Notes: a model not told the origin generated them from the sequence alone. Counted from the first letter of the stretch, positions 13,738-24,305 are shown. The stretch: 64,000 nucleotides of DNA from Anas platyrhynchos (GCF_047663525.1 NC_092588.1:144589001-144653000), one strand, 5' to 3'. A program made the numbers and translations.

Positions 13738-13825
13738 CTGCAGTGGTGACATGCTCTGAGGCTGTGCCAGGCATCACGCATGGGTCTGCATTTATTTCTG
13801 CAGGTGCCCACCTCCATGTCTGCTG
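13738..13825 (-). other. Candidate internal exon, 88 nt, minus strand
   Basis: On the minus strand a strong acceptor (CATTCTCCTCTAG) and a good donor (CTGCAG|GTAGGG) bound 88 bases. Two of the three frames are open throughout; one of them is Cys-rich, the other begins QQTWRW. No known domain is recognised. It lies between the CpG island and the candidate last exon and has the matching strand. It could be an internal or 5' UTR exon, or a chance pair of splice motifs. Confidence 0.2.
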
Positions 13826-14695
13826 CTAGAGGAGAATGAGCAACATCTGGGGGAGCCTGTTCCAAAAGCACAGCCTCTGATAGCTTACAAAAAAGGTCCC
13901 ACTGCATAGCAGGTACTTCATCGGTCCTTAACAGCAGTCATGCAGCAGCCACCATCAGGACGGTTTCTGAAGGCCGCGCTGCCACAAAGGGCCATGCAGT
14001 CCGTAACAGGCTGGGCCTCGGGCTTCACCAAGGGGCACGTGTGCATCACACCCATCGTCTAAATCAAGAGCGGTGGAAGGTGGGCATGACAACTGCTTAT
14101 GGGCAAGCTGAAGTGCTCATACCAAAGGCAGAAAGAGAACTATATTCGGGGCAACAGCATGCGTCAGCCCCGTGGCTGTGTCACCCTCTGAGCTGGCCCT
14201 GCTGCTGCCCAAGTTACTACTTCCTGAGCTGTAGCAAACGTGCTCTTTTTAAAACTGCATGACAGCAGATCTGCCCCGAGAGAAGTACGGGGAGCACGGC
14301 TAAGAGCAGAGGGATGAGAACATGAATCAGGAAGAAAGAACAGCAGGAAAAGTTTCCGGACAGTTTGCATTCAGCTGTGGGAATCACTTCCCAAAGGAAG
14401 TGGCAGAAGATTAACCACTTGAGTCACTTAAACTCAACAAGACAAAACACTGCAATTCTGCACTCACATCAGAAGCTCATGAATATTCCAGAGAAAACTT
14501 GCAGCCCTCTGAATCTGTCCCTCGTGAGGGCGGACACAACTAGGACCATTATGCAGATGGGACAAACGCGTGTCCAGAGCCAAATGGTCTCCCTGGCTGC
14601 ACAAAAAGGACACCAGACTTGTAACTGCTGACGCTTCATTTTTGAAGTAAGACTGGTTATTTATCACACGGCTGGCAAAGAGGCACAGCACTTAC
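13826..14695. other. Probable intron, no exon seen
   Basis: Moderately GC-rich unique sequence. Open frames of up to 88 codons show no domain. Confidence 0.5.
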
Positions 14696-14770
14696 CAGCT
14701 CCAACTTTGACTACGGTAAGGTACCATCCTCCAAGCCTGTTGAGTTTGCACCTTCCACTTCATGAAACAT
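14696..14770 (-). other. Candidate internal exon, 75 nt, minus strand
   Basis: On the minus strand a long pyrimidine-rich acceptor (TTTTGTCCTTTTCAAAG) precedes 75 bases that end in an excellent donor (GAGCTG|GTAAGTGC). The exon begins with ATG, but that frame meets TAG after 19 codons. One other frame is open throughout. A length of 75 is a multiple of three, so the exon could be skipped without a frameshift. It may be a 5' UTR or lncRNA exon. I do not recognise a product. Confidence 0.22.
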
Positions 14771-15839
14771 CTTTGAAAAGGACAAAAGTTGAAGGTGTTC
14801 TCATCATGAACTTGCCTTGTCTTGCCTACCTATTGCCAATGGCTCACTGTTTTTGCAACCCTTAAAAATATAGCCTTAGGCAGGCTTGCAAAATGCTACT
14901 TAATCATTTGCCAGAGGCAAATAATTTTTTTTTTGGTGACAGGACAATGAATCATCAGTTTCATCATGGGGGTGGACGCAGACAATGAATGTCTTCGCTA
15001 CTTTTAGAGTCTTGCTTAATTTGTCAAATTTAAGTCCTTCTAGTCGCACAACGCTTCTTTAAAAGGAAAAAAAAAAAAAAAGTTACTACCAAGTCATCTC
15101 ATTTCACAGTAGGAAACTGGTTCTTCTCACCCCGCCACCATCACCTAGTGAATGTGCCAGGAGCTCAGATTATCTAAAGCCGTCTCCACACACGCGAAGC
15201 CCCACTCCATTTCAACACCTGAGCACACGCTCAGCGCCCGCCACGAGAGGCTTGACTGATCTGAATGGCAACGAGCCCTCCTCCTAAAGGTTTGTGTGCG
15301 TTGGCATGCACAGGACTGCAGCACCAAGCTGGTAAATCCACCAGAAAATCAGCATTTTTCACCCGACAAGTATGCGCACATGTGTTGGCATGAATGCACC
15401 GTTGTACTATACAAAGGAGAAACCCAGCAGAAATGAAGAACTCCTGTCCAACTTTTTTTGATAAAGAAACACAGTCACGAAGACCACCTGATGAGTCTAA
15501 CAGGCGGGCAGACGTTTATTCCATAAGACGAAGACATCTGACATTGGTGCTAAAGGCGACCTAACAGTGAGTCAGGGAAGAATTTCCGATCCCTTCACCC
15601 TTTATGCTTCCTCCCAGCCATCTGGTACACGAAGGCGGCGGTACTGGACAAAACGCGCCGCTCGCATTGTTTTAGGGCATTTCAGAAACCACCACGTGAA
15701 AGGGATCGCATAAAAGCCCCCCACCCCAAAACAAGCTCGTACAGAGCGAAGGCTCAGCGCCAGCAGAACAGGCACCGAGCTGAAGGCAGCCCGAGCGCTG
15801 CCTTGTGCCCCCGCAGCCATTCAAACAACCCAACAGGCC
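14771..15839. other. Left shore of the CpG island, no exon seen
   Basis: CpG frequency rises toward 15.6 kb. The stretch contains the 15-nt A-tract at 15067. No supported exon. Confidence 0.5.
15067..15081. repeat. A-tract, 15 nt
   Basis: A pure A run on the + strand, the longest homopolymer found left of the CpG island. Confidence 0.9.
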
Positions 15840-16209
15840 CAAAACCTCGAGATAGCCGCCCAAATTCCTGCCCTGCCTCACTCCTGTCACTCGCCCCTTC
15901 CCCTCCGCCATGCAGGCAGCCCCGCAGGGCGGACACCCCTCGGTGTGTGGGTGTTTGGGGGGCGCCTCCAACTTCACGGACACCGGGGGTAGGTGGGGGG
16001 GACGGCCACCGAAGCGAGCTCCCCGCATCCCTCCCGGGGCCGGGCGGACAAAGGGGCCAGCGGGCGGGGAGGCCCGAGGCCGCCGTCCCGCCGCCACAGG
16101 AAGGAGCCGCAGCCCGGGCCCGGCACCTTCCCGCCCCGCTCCCGGGGCCAGGCGGCTCCCGGCCGGGGAGGAGCCGCGCTCTCCGCCCGCCGCCAGCGGA
16201 GCCCTCCCG

Positions 16210-16305
16210 GACCCCTTCCCGGGGGCTCCCCGCCTCCCATCCCCGCCCGGGAGGCTCCGAGCCATTTCCCGGGGGGGGCTCCAACCTCCTCCCGGGGGGC
16301 TCCCG
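16210..16305. repeat. Degenerate CCCGGGGGCTCC units
   Basis: Four imperfect copies of a CCCGGG(n)CTCC motif occur at about 16214, 16245, 16266 and 16288. On the minus strand they fall just downstream of the candidate first-exon donor, within the first part of the intron. Copy boundaries are approximate. Confidence 0.5.
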
Positions 16306-16328
16306 TCCCACCCCCGTCCCCCCGCTAC

Positions 16329-16337
16329 CTCGGCCAT
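16329..16337 (-). CDS. Candidate first coding exon of the leftward gene (Met-Ala-Glu, then a weak donor)
   Basis: On the minus strand the context GCGGCCATGGCC is close to an ideal Kozak start, with G at -3 and G at +4. It reads Met-Ala-Glu and then meets GAG|GTAGCG, which could be a splice donor but is weak at positions +4 and +5. The upstream minus-strand sequence (16.34 to about 16.7 kb) would be a GC-rich 5' leader. The alternative, reading on without splicing, gives a long Gly/Pro/Arg-rich product with no recognisable domain and is probably not coding. Because CCATGG is a palindrome, an ATG also exists on the plus strand at the same place. The strand choice rests on the leftward skew of the flank. 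No gene name can be given. Confidence 0.3.
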
Positions 16338-16422
16338 GGCCGCGGCGCTGCTGGCTCCTGCCAGGGGGCGCGCTCCGAGCCGCCCGCCTGCGGCTCCCCC
16401 CGCGCCCCGGCGTCCCGGGAGC

Positions 16423-16447
16423 GGGCTGGGCTGGGCTGGGCTGGGCT
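16423..16447. repeat. GGGCT pentamer tandem repeat
   Basis: Five perfect GGGCT units lie in the CpG island. The repeated G-runs could form a G-quadruplex on the + strand. If the leftward transcript starts upstream of them, they would lie in its 5' leader as C-rich RNA. Confidence 0.85.
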
Positions 16448-16485
16448 GTGCACGGCGGGGCGCCCTGCCTGCCTCCCTCCTCGTC

Positions 16486-16524
16486 CCTCCTGTCCTGTCC
16501 TCTCCTCTCCCGTCCTGTCCTGTC
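16486..16524. repeat. Pyrimidine tract with CCTGT/CCTCT units
   Basis: A degenerate pentamer array of CCTGT and TCTCC units on the + strand forms a nearly pure pyrimidine tract. With the purine tract nearby it gives a strand-asymmetric segment that could melt or fold. Confidence 0.7.
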
Positions 16525-16579
16525 CGGCTGCCCTCCGCTCCTCCGGGCTGTCGGGGGGGGTGCCCGGCGCACGGGGCGG

Positions 16580-16630
16580 CGGGGGAAGGGAGAGGAGGGA
16601 GAGAGGGAGGGAAGGGGAGGGAGGGGAAGG
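16580..16630. repeat. Polypurine tract (G/A-rich)
   Basis: About 50 bases on the + strand are purines only, alternating G-runs with GA. Such tracts can form triplex or G-quadruplex structures and are common near GC-rich promoters. Confidence 0.8.
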
Positions 16631-16762
16631 TCCGCGCTCGGCCGCCCTCTCCCCGCCCCGGAAACACATTCCTCCCCGCTGCCGTCAAGCCCCGGGCGGG
16701 GGCGCGGAGGAGGCGCTCCGGGCTGCGGCTTGGGGAGGGAAGGAGGGCGAGAAGGGCGAGCA

Positions 16763-16800
16763 GGGGGGCTGGAAGGCGAGAATGGGGGCTGGAAGGCGAG
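16763..16800. repeat. Two-copy 20-bp tandem repeat in the CpG island
   Basis: GGGGGCTGGAAGGCGAG occurs twice with a 20-base period. A related start of unit follows at 16801. It is probably a small variable-number repeat. Confidence 0.8.
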
Positions 16801-16964
16801 CAGCGGGGCGGGAGGGCTCGCCCTGGCCGCCGAGCAGCACGGCTTGGCCGCCCCGCCTGGCGCTGGCTGCGCCCCCTCAGCAGCCCCGCCTGGCTCGGGA
16901 CGGGCTCTCGGGGATCGCCGGTGTCCCCGCTGTCCCCCAGCTCCCCCGGAGGCGGCCGCCATCG

Positions 16965-16974
16965 CCTTATTTGG
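16965..16974. promoter_or_regulatory. CArG box (SRF-type site) in the CpG island
   Basis: The ten bases CCTTATTTGG match the serum response factor consensus, CC followed by six A/T bases and GG, with no mismatch. The site is an AT-rich patch inside a very GC-rich island, so it stands out from its surroundings. A GCCGCCATC sequence resembling a YY1 site lies just before it. In known promoters such boxes link transcription to Rho/actin or growth-factor signalling. Whether SRF binds here is not shown by sequence alone. Confidence 0.5.
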
Positions 16975-17177
16975 TGGCGTTTCATCAGCTGCACGCCCGC
17001 CGTCGGGGCTGGGAGCACGCAGGGCCCCCGCGCTTCCCGGCCCCGGGTGTGAGGGAGCGGCAGGGAGCGGGCGGGGTCCGTGTGCTGAGCCCCGGGGCAG
17101 AGCCCAGCGGGGTCCCCAGCCCCGGGGAAGGAGCCTGCTGCTCCTCTCCCAGTGCCCTCCGACGTGGGGAGCCGCTA

Positions 17178-17217
17178 ATGGAGAAGGGAAAAGTGGCACT
17201 GGGAGCTCTGCGGGGAG
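17178..17217 (+). CDS. Candidate first coding exon of the rightward transcript
   Basis: Near the right edge of the CpG island an ATG opens 13 codons (MEKGKVALGALRG plus one base) that end at the donor GGGGAG|GTAAAG. The frame leaves in phase 1. It fits the open frame of the candidate exon at 20213 exactly: the joined reading has no stop through 39 codons and the new junction codon is GAT (Asp). The start context is only fair (C at -3, G at +4). The join is inferred. The same bases could be a noncoding first exon of a lncRNA. Confidence 0.25.
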
Positions 17218-17260
17218 GTAAAGTGCCACAGGGCGCCCTGTGCTTTGGGACCGACCTGCT

Positions 17261-20212
17261 GGCGCTGGAGCTTGTGCCGGTGCTTCTTTGGGAAGGATAA
17301 CTCAAGACTGATAATCGTTTTTATCCCTTTTCCTCCAGTTTCTCACTAACAGCGCTTAAAAATAAAAAAAGAAACTCTTTCTGCCTTACTCAGGCACGTG
17401 TGGTCCGGATGCGTCTTCCCTTTGTGCAGTTGTTGAGGATGGAGTCTCTTGATGCAGCAACAAGCTTTTCATGCTGGTTCAGCTGCAATCCTACAACTTT
17501 ACACCGTGTTTAGAAAATGAAATTGTCGGTTGCTTTCCAAGCAACTTCATCACAAGCAAACACCGAACAACCAAAGTGGCAAAGAAATAACTCGCACGAT
17601 GAGAGATAAAGAAGCCAGGAACCATATGGTGCAGCAGTTAACTTAGCATGCATTATTAATGCTGCCAGGAACAGGGAAACAAGCTGCCATAAAAACAAAC
17701 TTCCAAAACGGCATATCACACAAAACAAAAGCAAATGCAGGATGGATAGCAATCTGCCACAAGGCATTTAGGTACTGAGGGAGAAAAATGTCTTTAGGAA
17801 AGGTATCTAGCCTTACTGTAAGAAAAAAAAATAAATTAATGCTTTGCCAGAATATGCAAATCGCAAGTGGACGTGCAGTATGGTGTACTGCAAACAAGCA
17901 GTGGCAAATGTGGCCCCCATTGTCATGGCTGTGGCTTGCTGGGGCTGAGGAGTCAATAAACTGTTAGCAAACTGGTGCTTCCAACGCTACCACAGCTCCC
18001 AGTGCAGACATCTGCGCGTCAAGTTGCCAGTGGCTGACTGTGTGATAGGAAGCTGGCAGGAAAAGCCTCCCAAATGGCTGAAAAGAATCGCTGAATTATT
18101 TGGCCGCTTTCTGGACTCCTTTTGGAGAGTGCAGATGTGCACGAATGCCATTTGTTATTTTCCAACACTTCCGAAGTACTAAAGATGTCAGAGAAAATGC
18201 TGGAGGTATCTGAGCCAGCAGACGCAACTGCAGATGATGTCAAAATGTTTAATGTAGCATCTCCATATTGTGGTATACACAACATCTGTGAGAGTGAGTG
18301 AACATTTTTGCATGAAGGCGATCAAGCAAAGGCAGGTTTCCATGGTCTGAGCAGGCAGCAGGGAAGTGTTTGTTTGCTGTTAGGCGTGGGTATCATTTCT
18401 GGGAATCCACAGCCTTGCATCTTACAGAAAATAGGTGAGCAAATGTGACACCAAGCAAAGGAGTATGAAATTGTGTGTATTCACTCAGTATGTACACCGA
18501 TTTTTTTGATATTGCTGGATTTGCTTTCCGTTAGCTATTGCTTATTCTGTAATTTTGAAACATTGTGGTTCTTTGTTACTGGACTCGGATGTAGGTTTTT
18601 CACTCTTCCTTCTCCATGTACGTGCATGTGTCAAACCAATACAATAATTGGAAAATATCAGAATTATATTACTTCGGTTAGCTTAACTTAGTTTTATTTA
18701 TTCAGCATAATTATATTAAAATAATATTATTATTTTTCCCTGATTTCTTCATGTATATTTTATACTTGGATTATATTTAGGAAACCATAAGCACTGTCAC
18801 TTGGTAATGGTGCCTTTCATTTTCTGTGTAATCTACATGCATTTTCTGTGAACAATGTAAGACATAAATTTCTGTGCTGTAAAATAGACTGTCTCAGGGG
18901 AGCTGGCAAAGTGATGTCTGCAGACATACCGACAGAAATAGCAAAATAGTTTGTAAATACCTCTTGTTTTTATGATTGTTTGCATATCATATTATTGAAA
19001 AAGTCATAAGTAGAAAAATATTTTAGCATTTTAGTTATTGCTATCAAAATGGTTACAGTATATTTGGAAAAATATATTACTTAGTGAGTACAGCTGATTT
19101 AATTACATGGAGTTATCTTTTATACCTACTAGAGTTTTGCTATAAAAGTCCATTAAAGAATATGTTTTAATTCTGTCTAGCTATCTTTTAATCTGAGCCA
19201 TTGGCAAAAGAGAGCCACTTATCATGGAAAAGTAGCGAGTGGTTGGTGGAGCACCAGGTCGCAGCCTGAGAATCTCTGGCCAGTTGTCAGAGTATCATTT
19301 TATCCATAGGTACCAATATATACATTTTGGGGTGGGGTTCTTGGCTGCAGTTCCCCAGTGGCTGCAGGTTGTTGGCACCCACTGAGCTCTGGTGGGTGCC
19401 CAAGCCCATGCTGCTGGGGGGATGTCATGGCTGTTCTCCACCTCGCTGCCTCTGCTCCTGAAGCTCAGCAAAGGGTTTAAAGGGAGATGCTTTGCAACTG
19501 GGGCCACAGCGAGGAGTGCTGCATTTTGCATGTTGGTCCCCACATGCCCACAATTAGGCAAGCTCTCCCCAGAGCATTGCTCCTTCCCACCTCGCTCATA
19601 ATCTCACCACTTCCTAACACAAGTCTTTTCCCCTTCACTTCTTCACACCACATGAGATAACTCAGCCTGTCTCAGCCTCATTGAGTGTTATCTGTACTGC
19701 TCTTTCCCAACATGTGTTACTGAGAGTGGAGTACTTTCTTTCTCTTTTTCCCCCCCTTCTTTTCTTTTTTCCCCCTTCCTGTTCAGAATGCTTCTAACCT
19801 ACTAGGACTTTTTTTTTCTTTTCAAACTAAAAAAAAAAAAACAAACACCACCACCATCACCACCACACCATGCCATAAAACCAAGGCAGACCTCCTGGGA
19901 TGTTGCCACCTCTGTGAGCACCAGCCTTCCCTGCCCTGGCCTGGGAGCAGAGCAGCATCCATGGCCCCTGCTAAGGAACTGCAGCAACCTCTGCATGGTT
20001 GTGGAGGTGCATGGCGAGCAAGGGGCCCTGCTGGAATCTGCTCAGCATGGAGCTGTGCCTTTTGAGAGGGAGAATGAAGGAGATGTTAGACACGGCCACA
20101 AGACCGATAGCACGCAGTATTAAAAGATGGGCTCGCTTGGTGCAGGAAGCGATGGTGCTAAGTGGTTGTGGTCATTAATTCTCGTGTCAGCCTCTGTCTC
20201 TTTTTTTCACAG
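17261..20212. other. Probable first intron of the rightward transcript
   Basis: T-rich unique sequence between the island donor at 17217 and the acceptor at 20212. Short open frames only. A long pyrimidine stretch at about 19735-19785 has no following exon-like sequence. Confidence 0.45.
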
Positions 20213-20292
20213 ATGCAGACAGCGAGCTGACCTGGCAGCTTATCGGCCACGTACAATGTGCTCATTATACAGAGTGGTACATTTACATTGGG
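20213..20292 (+). other. Candidate second exon of the rightward transcript, 80 nt
   Basis: A strong acceptor (GTCTCTTTTTTTCACAG) and a strong donor (ATTGGG|GTGAGT) bound 80 bases on the plus strand, about 3 kb downstream of the CpG island. Two frames are open. One reads ADSELTWQLIGH and then continues to TEWYIYIG, and is phase-compatible with the candidate start exon at 17178. The first frame is closed by TGA. I recognise no domain. It may be a coding exon or a lncRNA exon. The splice signals are the best pair on the plus strand of this window. Confidence 0.4.
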
Positions 20293-23200
20293 GTGAGTTT
20301 CTCCTGCCCTACACAAAGGCTGGAGTGACGTGAGTCACAGGGACGGCGAGCTGGAAGATTGCAGCAGATCATAGTCTGGCGGCAAAGACTTGCTCTCCAC
20401 GACTGTCCACTTGCAGGACGCTGAATGCCCTGCTGGATCAGGTTCCAGATCTGTTTCTGGATCTGCCTCCTGGTCACGTTCAGCACTTAGCTGCAGTAAG
20501 CTTGATACATTAATGCCTGGTTTATGATCAACGCTTAGCTCTCTATTTTGTTTAATCAGTCCTGTGTCTAACGTGAGGCTAAAAAGGTCAGAGTCCAACA
20601 AGCCTTTCCTTCAGCTCAGCAGTGTTTAAGAACACCTTGTGGCTCTGGCTGCCAGGCAGCAGGAGGACAAGAGGGCATCCATTGCACAGGCATGCAGCGG
20701 GCTGCTGGGGCTGAAGGGCAGCTTGGGTTATAGCTGTGCTGTGCCCCGTCAGTCTGTCTGACTTCCTCTGGCTCTTCTTCTGCCTTTACTTCACCCACAA
20801 AACTCCTCCCTCATCCTTTTGTGCATATTTTTGAATCAGCTAAGCTATTTCTGTTGCAGTCCTGTTTTCCCTGCTATCAATAGTATACGCATTCCTTGTT
20901 GGCCACATGGATATATTTCTTCCTCAGCTGCTTTCTGAGTCTCTATCATTACAAAGACAATTTATTTTATGTATAAATTCTTTAAAATGTTTTGTCTCTC
21001 ATAAACAAGGTAGAAATCCTTTTCCATGCCTAGGCATGAAGTACAGGCTCCTACCGTGTTCCAACATAAGGAAGTGAGTAGGATTTAAACAAAGAGAATA
21101 AAGTCATTTAGATTTGTGTTCCAAGGAAAGGCTTATGATAACACAGGGCAGAGTTTCTGCACCAGCTCAGCATTTTGTTTGAAATCAAGCAAGTTTGGTA
21201 GAGAAATTGATTTTAAAACTTCAGGCTTGAAGATCTTCTAGTGTTTAATTAGCCAAGAAAAAACGCCTATGGGAGATTAGAAATATCCCCAAAGGATGAT
21301 AATTCTGAATGCACAATAACCTTCTGAGTTTCAGCAGTTAGTTAATTCTTACCATGTGCTGCTTTTATTCTGTGATGAGGGAGGACGGGGCTCTGAGGCC
21401 ACATGCCTGCAGATTCCGTTCCCTCTTTCTCAGGGGATTCCCACTGCTTGGAGAAGCAGCTCATGCATGTTAGGGGAAAAACTGAATTCCACTGCTCCCA
21501 AAAAAAAAGCATGCAAGGAGGGTTGTGAGAGTTTTCCTTTGTATAATTTTTCTTTCTCAGGTTTGCCATGAGGGACACGCTCCAACATTTTAAATTCAAT
21601 GCAGTTGTTATTACTTTTGTAGAGCAGGGGAGGTACAGGAATGAGAGAGGAGGACTTTGATATCATCTGCTACAGAAAAAGGAGGAGAGGGCAACAACCT
21701 ACTACCAGTGAATGTTTGTGGCATAAGAGCAGGAGTAAGGACAAATTTTATATTCATTGGCGTTCAAGGAGAAAGAGGAGCTGTACGGAAAACAAGATTG
21801 TAAGCAAGCAAGACTAGAAAGCAAGAAACAGGAAGAATAGTCTGAAGTAAATAAATAGAAATGCCGCCTCTGGGAAAGAAGATGTGGGCAAATGGAATCA
21901 CTATTGTATAAGATGATCAGCTGTTCTAGGAGAAAACAATGGCAAAAAAAGACCAGAACATAATATTATTTTTCTGATATTGTTTCCGTCAAGTAGAAGA
22001 AAGAGTCCTATACTGAGATTCTTCTGAAATCCCCAATTTATCCTCCTCATTCCTACACACTCAGCCTTATTCTCCTGACTGTTTCTTCAAATCATTTCTT
22101 CTACTCATTTTTCTATTTCCTATACTCATATCTAAAATACTTTGGCAGTAATAATGTTTGGTCTAAGATGCCAGTGATTCACAGCCAAAAATTCTCACTC
22201 GCAAACTCTCAATGATCTCCATATATTGTTCTCCTTCTAGCACAAGTGTCATAAATTTTCTTGTTCTTAAGAGGTTACGTCTGGATGTTAATAGCAGTTT
22301 TGCCCGAGTATTGATTTATCCCACTATCTTGTCATCTGTGCAGAGGCTAATACAAAGCAGTTCTGACTTTGTGCTATCCACCAAGTTTCTCTTTGACTCT
22401 GCCAGCAGTTACAGTATTTTGCAACAGTAAATTGTCTACCTCACTGGACTCATCAAGAAAAAAAATCAGTTTCTTAGTCTGTTCGCGCAGGCTCTTAAAT
22501 ACCTCATTAATTAAATGTTAGGTGTGAAACTACAGTAAGAAGCCCTGATATTTGCTGATATTCTTTGTGGTAGGGTATTCTGGCCAGAGTTGATATTATA
22601 ATTGCTACAAACACAAACCTCCATTCTGATTTCTCCTGGGTATAATGAACCAGCAAGGCATGCAAGTGCAAAAACAATTGTCAGTGAATATAATGGAAAA
22701 AAATCACAAGTAATTCTTAGAACAGCTTAAAAAGAAATAGGTGGAACACCATGAGGAGGTGAACTCATCAGTCTAGTTCTTGTTAAAAAAAAAGCAACAA
22801 AGAACCACAACAAACAAAAACAAAAAGCAAACAGTAAGAAATGCTACAAGGGTAATGCAGTTGTAGGCCGTGCTGGATGTCACACTGCTCAGGTGGTAGA
22901 AAGTCATTTGGCTTTCAGCCCTTTGCCTCACAGCTTACTCAGAATCTGTGGTATTTTCTGTAACCACATACTTTAATATGTGGCATTGCCTTTCTGCTGT
23001 AGCTGAGGTTTAGCTAAAATTAAACTGTCTTCAAACCAGTAAATGTGAATTTTAGGTCTTTTTGCTCTGGTAGTAACAACATCAAACAAAAACTTGTTCC
23101 CTATATGATCCATCTTCCATCTTATCCCATCCTTGTCTTTCCTTCTTCCTGTTTTCTTCTGTGAGCCTCTAGATTGCTTCATCTGCTTTGTCTGAATATT

Positions 23201-23402
23201 CTTCCAAAACTTTGTAAAATGTCAAAGGCTAATAAGTTTCTATCAAATATATGTGAACTGAGATAGTCCACTCTCATAAAGCAGCCCAATTTACTAAATT
23301 GCCATCAGGGATGCAAAGGATACCTCTGATGGCTCATAGGCCAGATGAGTGCTGAACATCAAAACTTTGCCCCAAGTATGAGAGATTGCAGGAATTATTT
23401 TA

Positions 23403-23438
<36 letters not shown>

Positions 23439-23600
23439 TAATTTTACGCTATTGGAAATGGTGGGTCCCTTTATTCTTTCCAAAGAAAAACATACACATT
23501 CAGGAAGATGGTTTTCTTAGATGTGTAAATATAAAAAAAGCTGTATAACAGAAAAAGGCAAGCTATAAACAGAAATTTGGCCTTGACTGAAAGTAGTAAT
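20293..23600. other. Non-coding DNA, no exon supported
   Basis: The minus-strand open frame at 20335-20601 has an acidic, protein-like composition (EADPETDLEPDP) but starts at a non-ATG codon and has no good acceptor. The rest is unique AT-rich sequence. Confidence 0.5.
23405..23433. repeat. T-tract, 29 nt
   Basis: A pure T run on the + strand, about 170 bases left of the CR1 copy. It is separated from that element's end, so it is not its tail. Confidence 0.95.
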
Positions 23601-23944
23601 GGAATCATATAATCACAGAATTGTAGAACCATAATATCCCGAGTTGGAAGGGACCCACAAGGATCATCAAGTCCAACTCCTGGCTCCATGCAGGACCACC
23701 CAAAAACTAAGCCATGTGTCTGAGAGCATTGTCCAAATACTTCTTGAACTCCAGAAGGCCCAGTGCTGTGACCACTTCCCTGGGGAGCCCGTCCCATTGC
23801 CCAACCACCCTCTGGGTGCAGAACCTTTCCCTAACACCCAGCCTGACCCTCCCCTGTCCCAGGTCCATGCCATTCCCTTGAGTCCTGTCGCTGTCCCCAG
23901 AGAGCAGAGCTCAGCGTCTGCCCCTCCACTCCGCTCATGAGGAA
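23601..23944 (-). mobile_element. CR1 LINE fragment, 3' end, minus strand
   Basis: From 23601 the + strand reads GGAATCATATAATCACAGAAT, then GAGTTGGAAGGGACCCACAAGGATCATCAAGTCCAACTCC-type sequence, which is the reverse complement of the avian CR1 3' end. The match continues through the typical segments about a minority of leftover words such as CCACTTCCCTGGGGAGCC and CATTCCCTTGAGTCCTGTCGCTGTC. The copy is 5'-truncated at about 23944, as nearly all CR1 copies are. It keeps no usable reverse transcriptase frame. The 23644-23940 open frame is a chance reading through this element. Confidence 0.93.
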
Positions 23945-24305
23945 ATAATGTTTATACATTAATTTTGCTGGTTTACAGAAACATAGCTGAGGCTGGCATT
24001 AATAAATTCCCTAGAACTTTAAAATAAATTACTGCAATGCTAACATTGTAAAAAGCTCTAAAATGAAAAGATGATATTCAGTTCAAGATGCTATCCTCTC
24101 AGATGCCAGTGCACTGAGCTAACATGAACCCCAAATAAAAATTGGCCTGTCATTTTATTGTCTAAGCAGAGCCAACACTGTAAGCTTAAAAACATGATTA
24201 ATAGTAAATACTAAATTAGCTTTGAAACATATCCATTTTTAATAATTTAACATTTTCTGCCATTACTGGCAACACAAGTCTTTTAAAAAACAACACAGTT
24301 TTAAC

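Larger units (their letters stand above)
15840..17260. promoter_or_regulatory. CpG island, probable divergent promoter
   Basis: This is the only long CpG-dense, GC-rich block in the window, and AT-rich DNA flanks it on both sides. It carries several GC-box (SP1-type) cores, for example near 16060, 16691, 16803 and 17068, plus a CArG box at 16965. There is no convincing TATA box, as is usual for CpG-island promoters. Base composition changes across it: the + strand is A/C-rich to the left and T/G-rich to the right in the lines I sampled. That is the pattern expected when transcription leaves in both directions. Very long ORFs cross the island in several frames on both strands, but they come from the lack of AT-rich stop codons and are not evidence of protein. 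Island status is seen directly; bidirectional promoter activity is inference. Confidence 0.85.

Noticed and set aside
14696..16337. Direct splice of Met-Ala-Glu (16329) to the 14770 exon
   Set aside because: In phase 0 the joined frame stops after 19 codons of the second exon, so it cannot encode a long protein. The exon may still be used untranslated.
16336..16700. Plus-strand protein starting MAAALLAPARG at the palindromic ATG
   Set aside because: Low-complexity composition, no splice donor at a sensible place, and the flank skew favours a leftward transcript there.
15672..17300. Open frames of about 380-490 codons on both strands across the CpG island
   Set aside because: They overlap in five or six frames, consist of Pro/Gly/Arg/Ala low-complexity sequence and show no domain. 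GC-rich DNA has few stop codons, so such frames are expected by chance.
23644..23940. 98-codon plus-strand frame
   Set aside because: It lies wholly within the antisense CR1 fragment.
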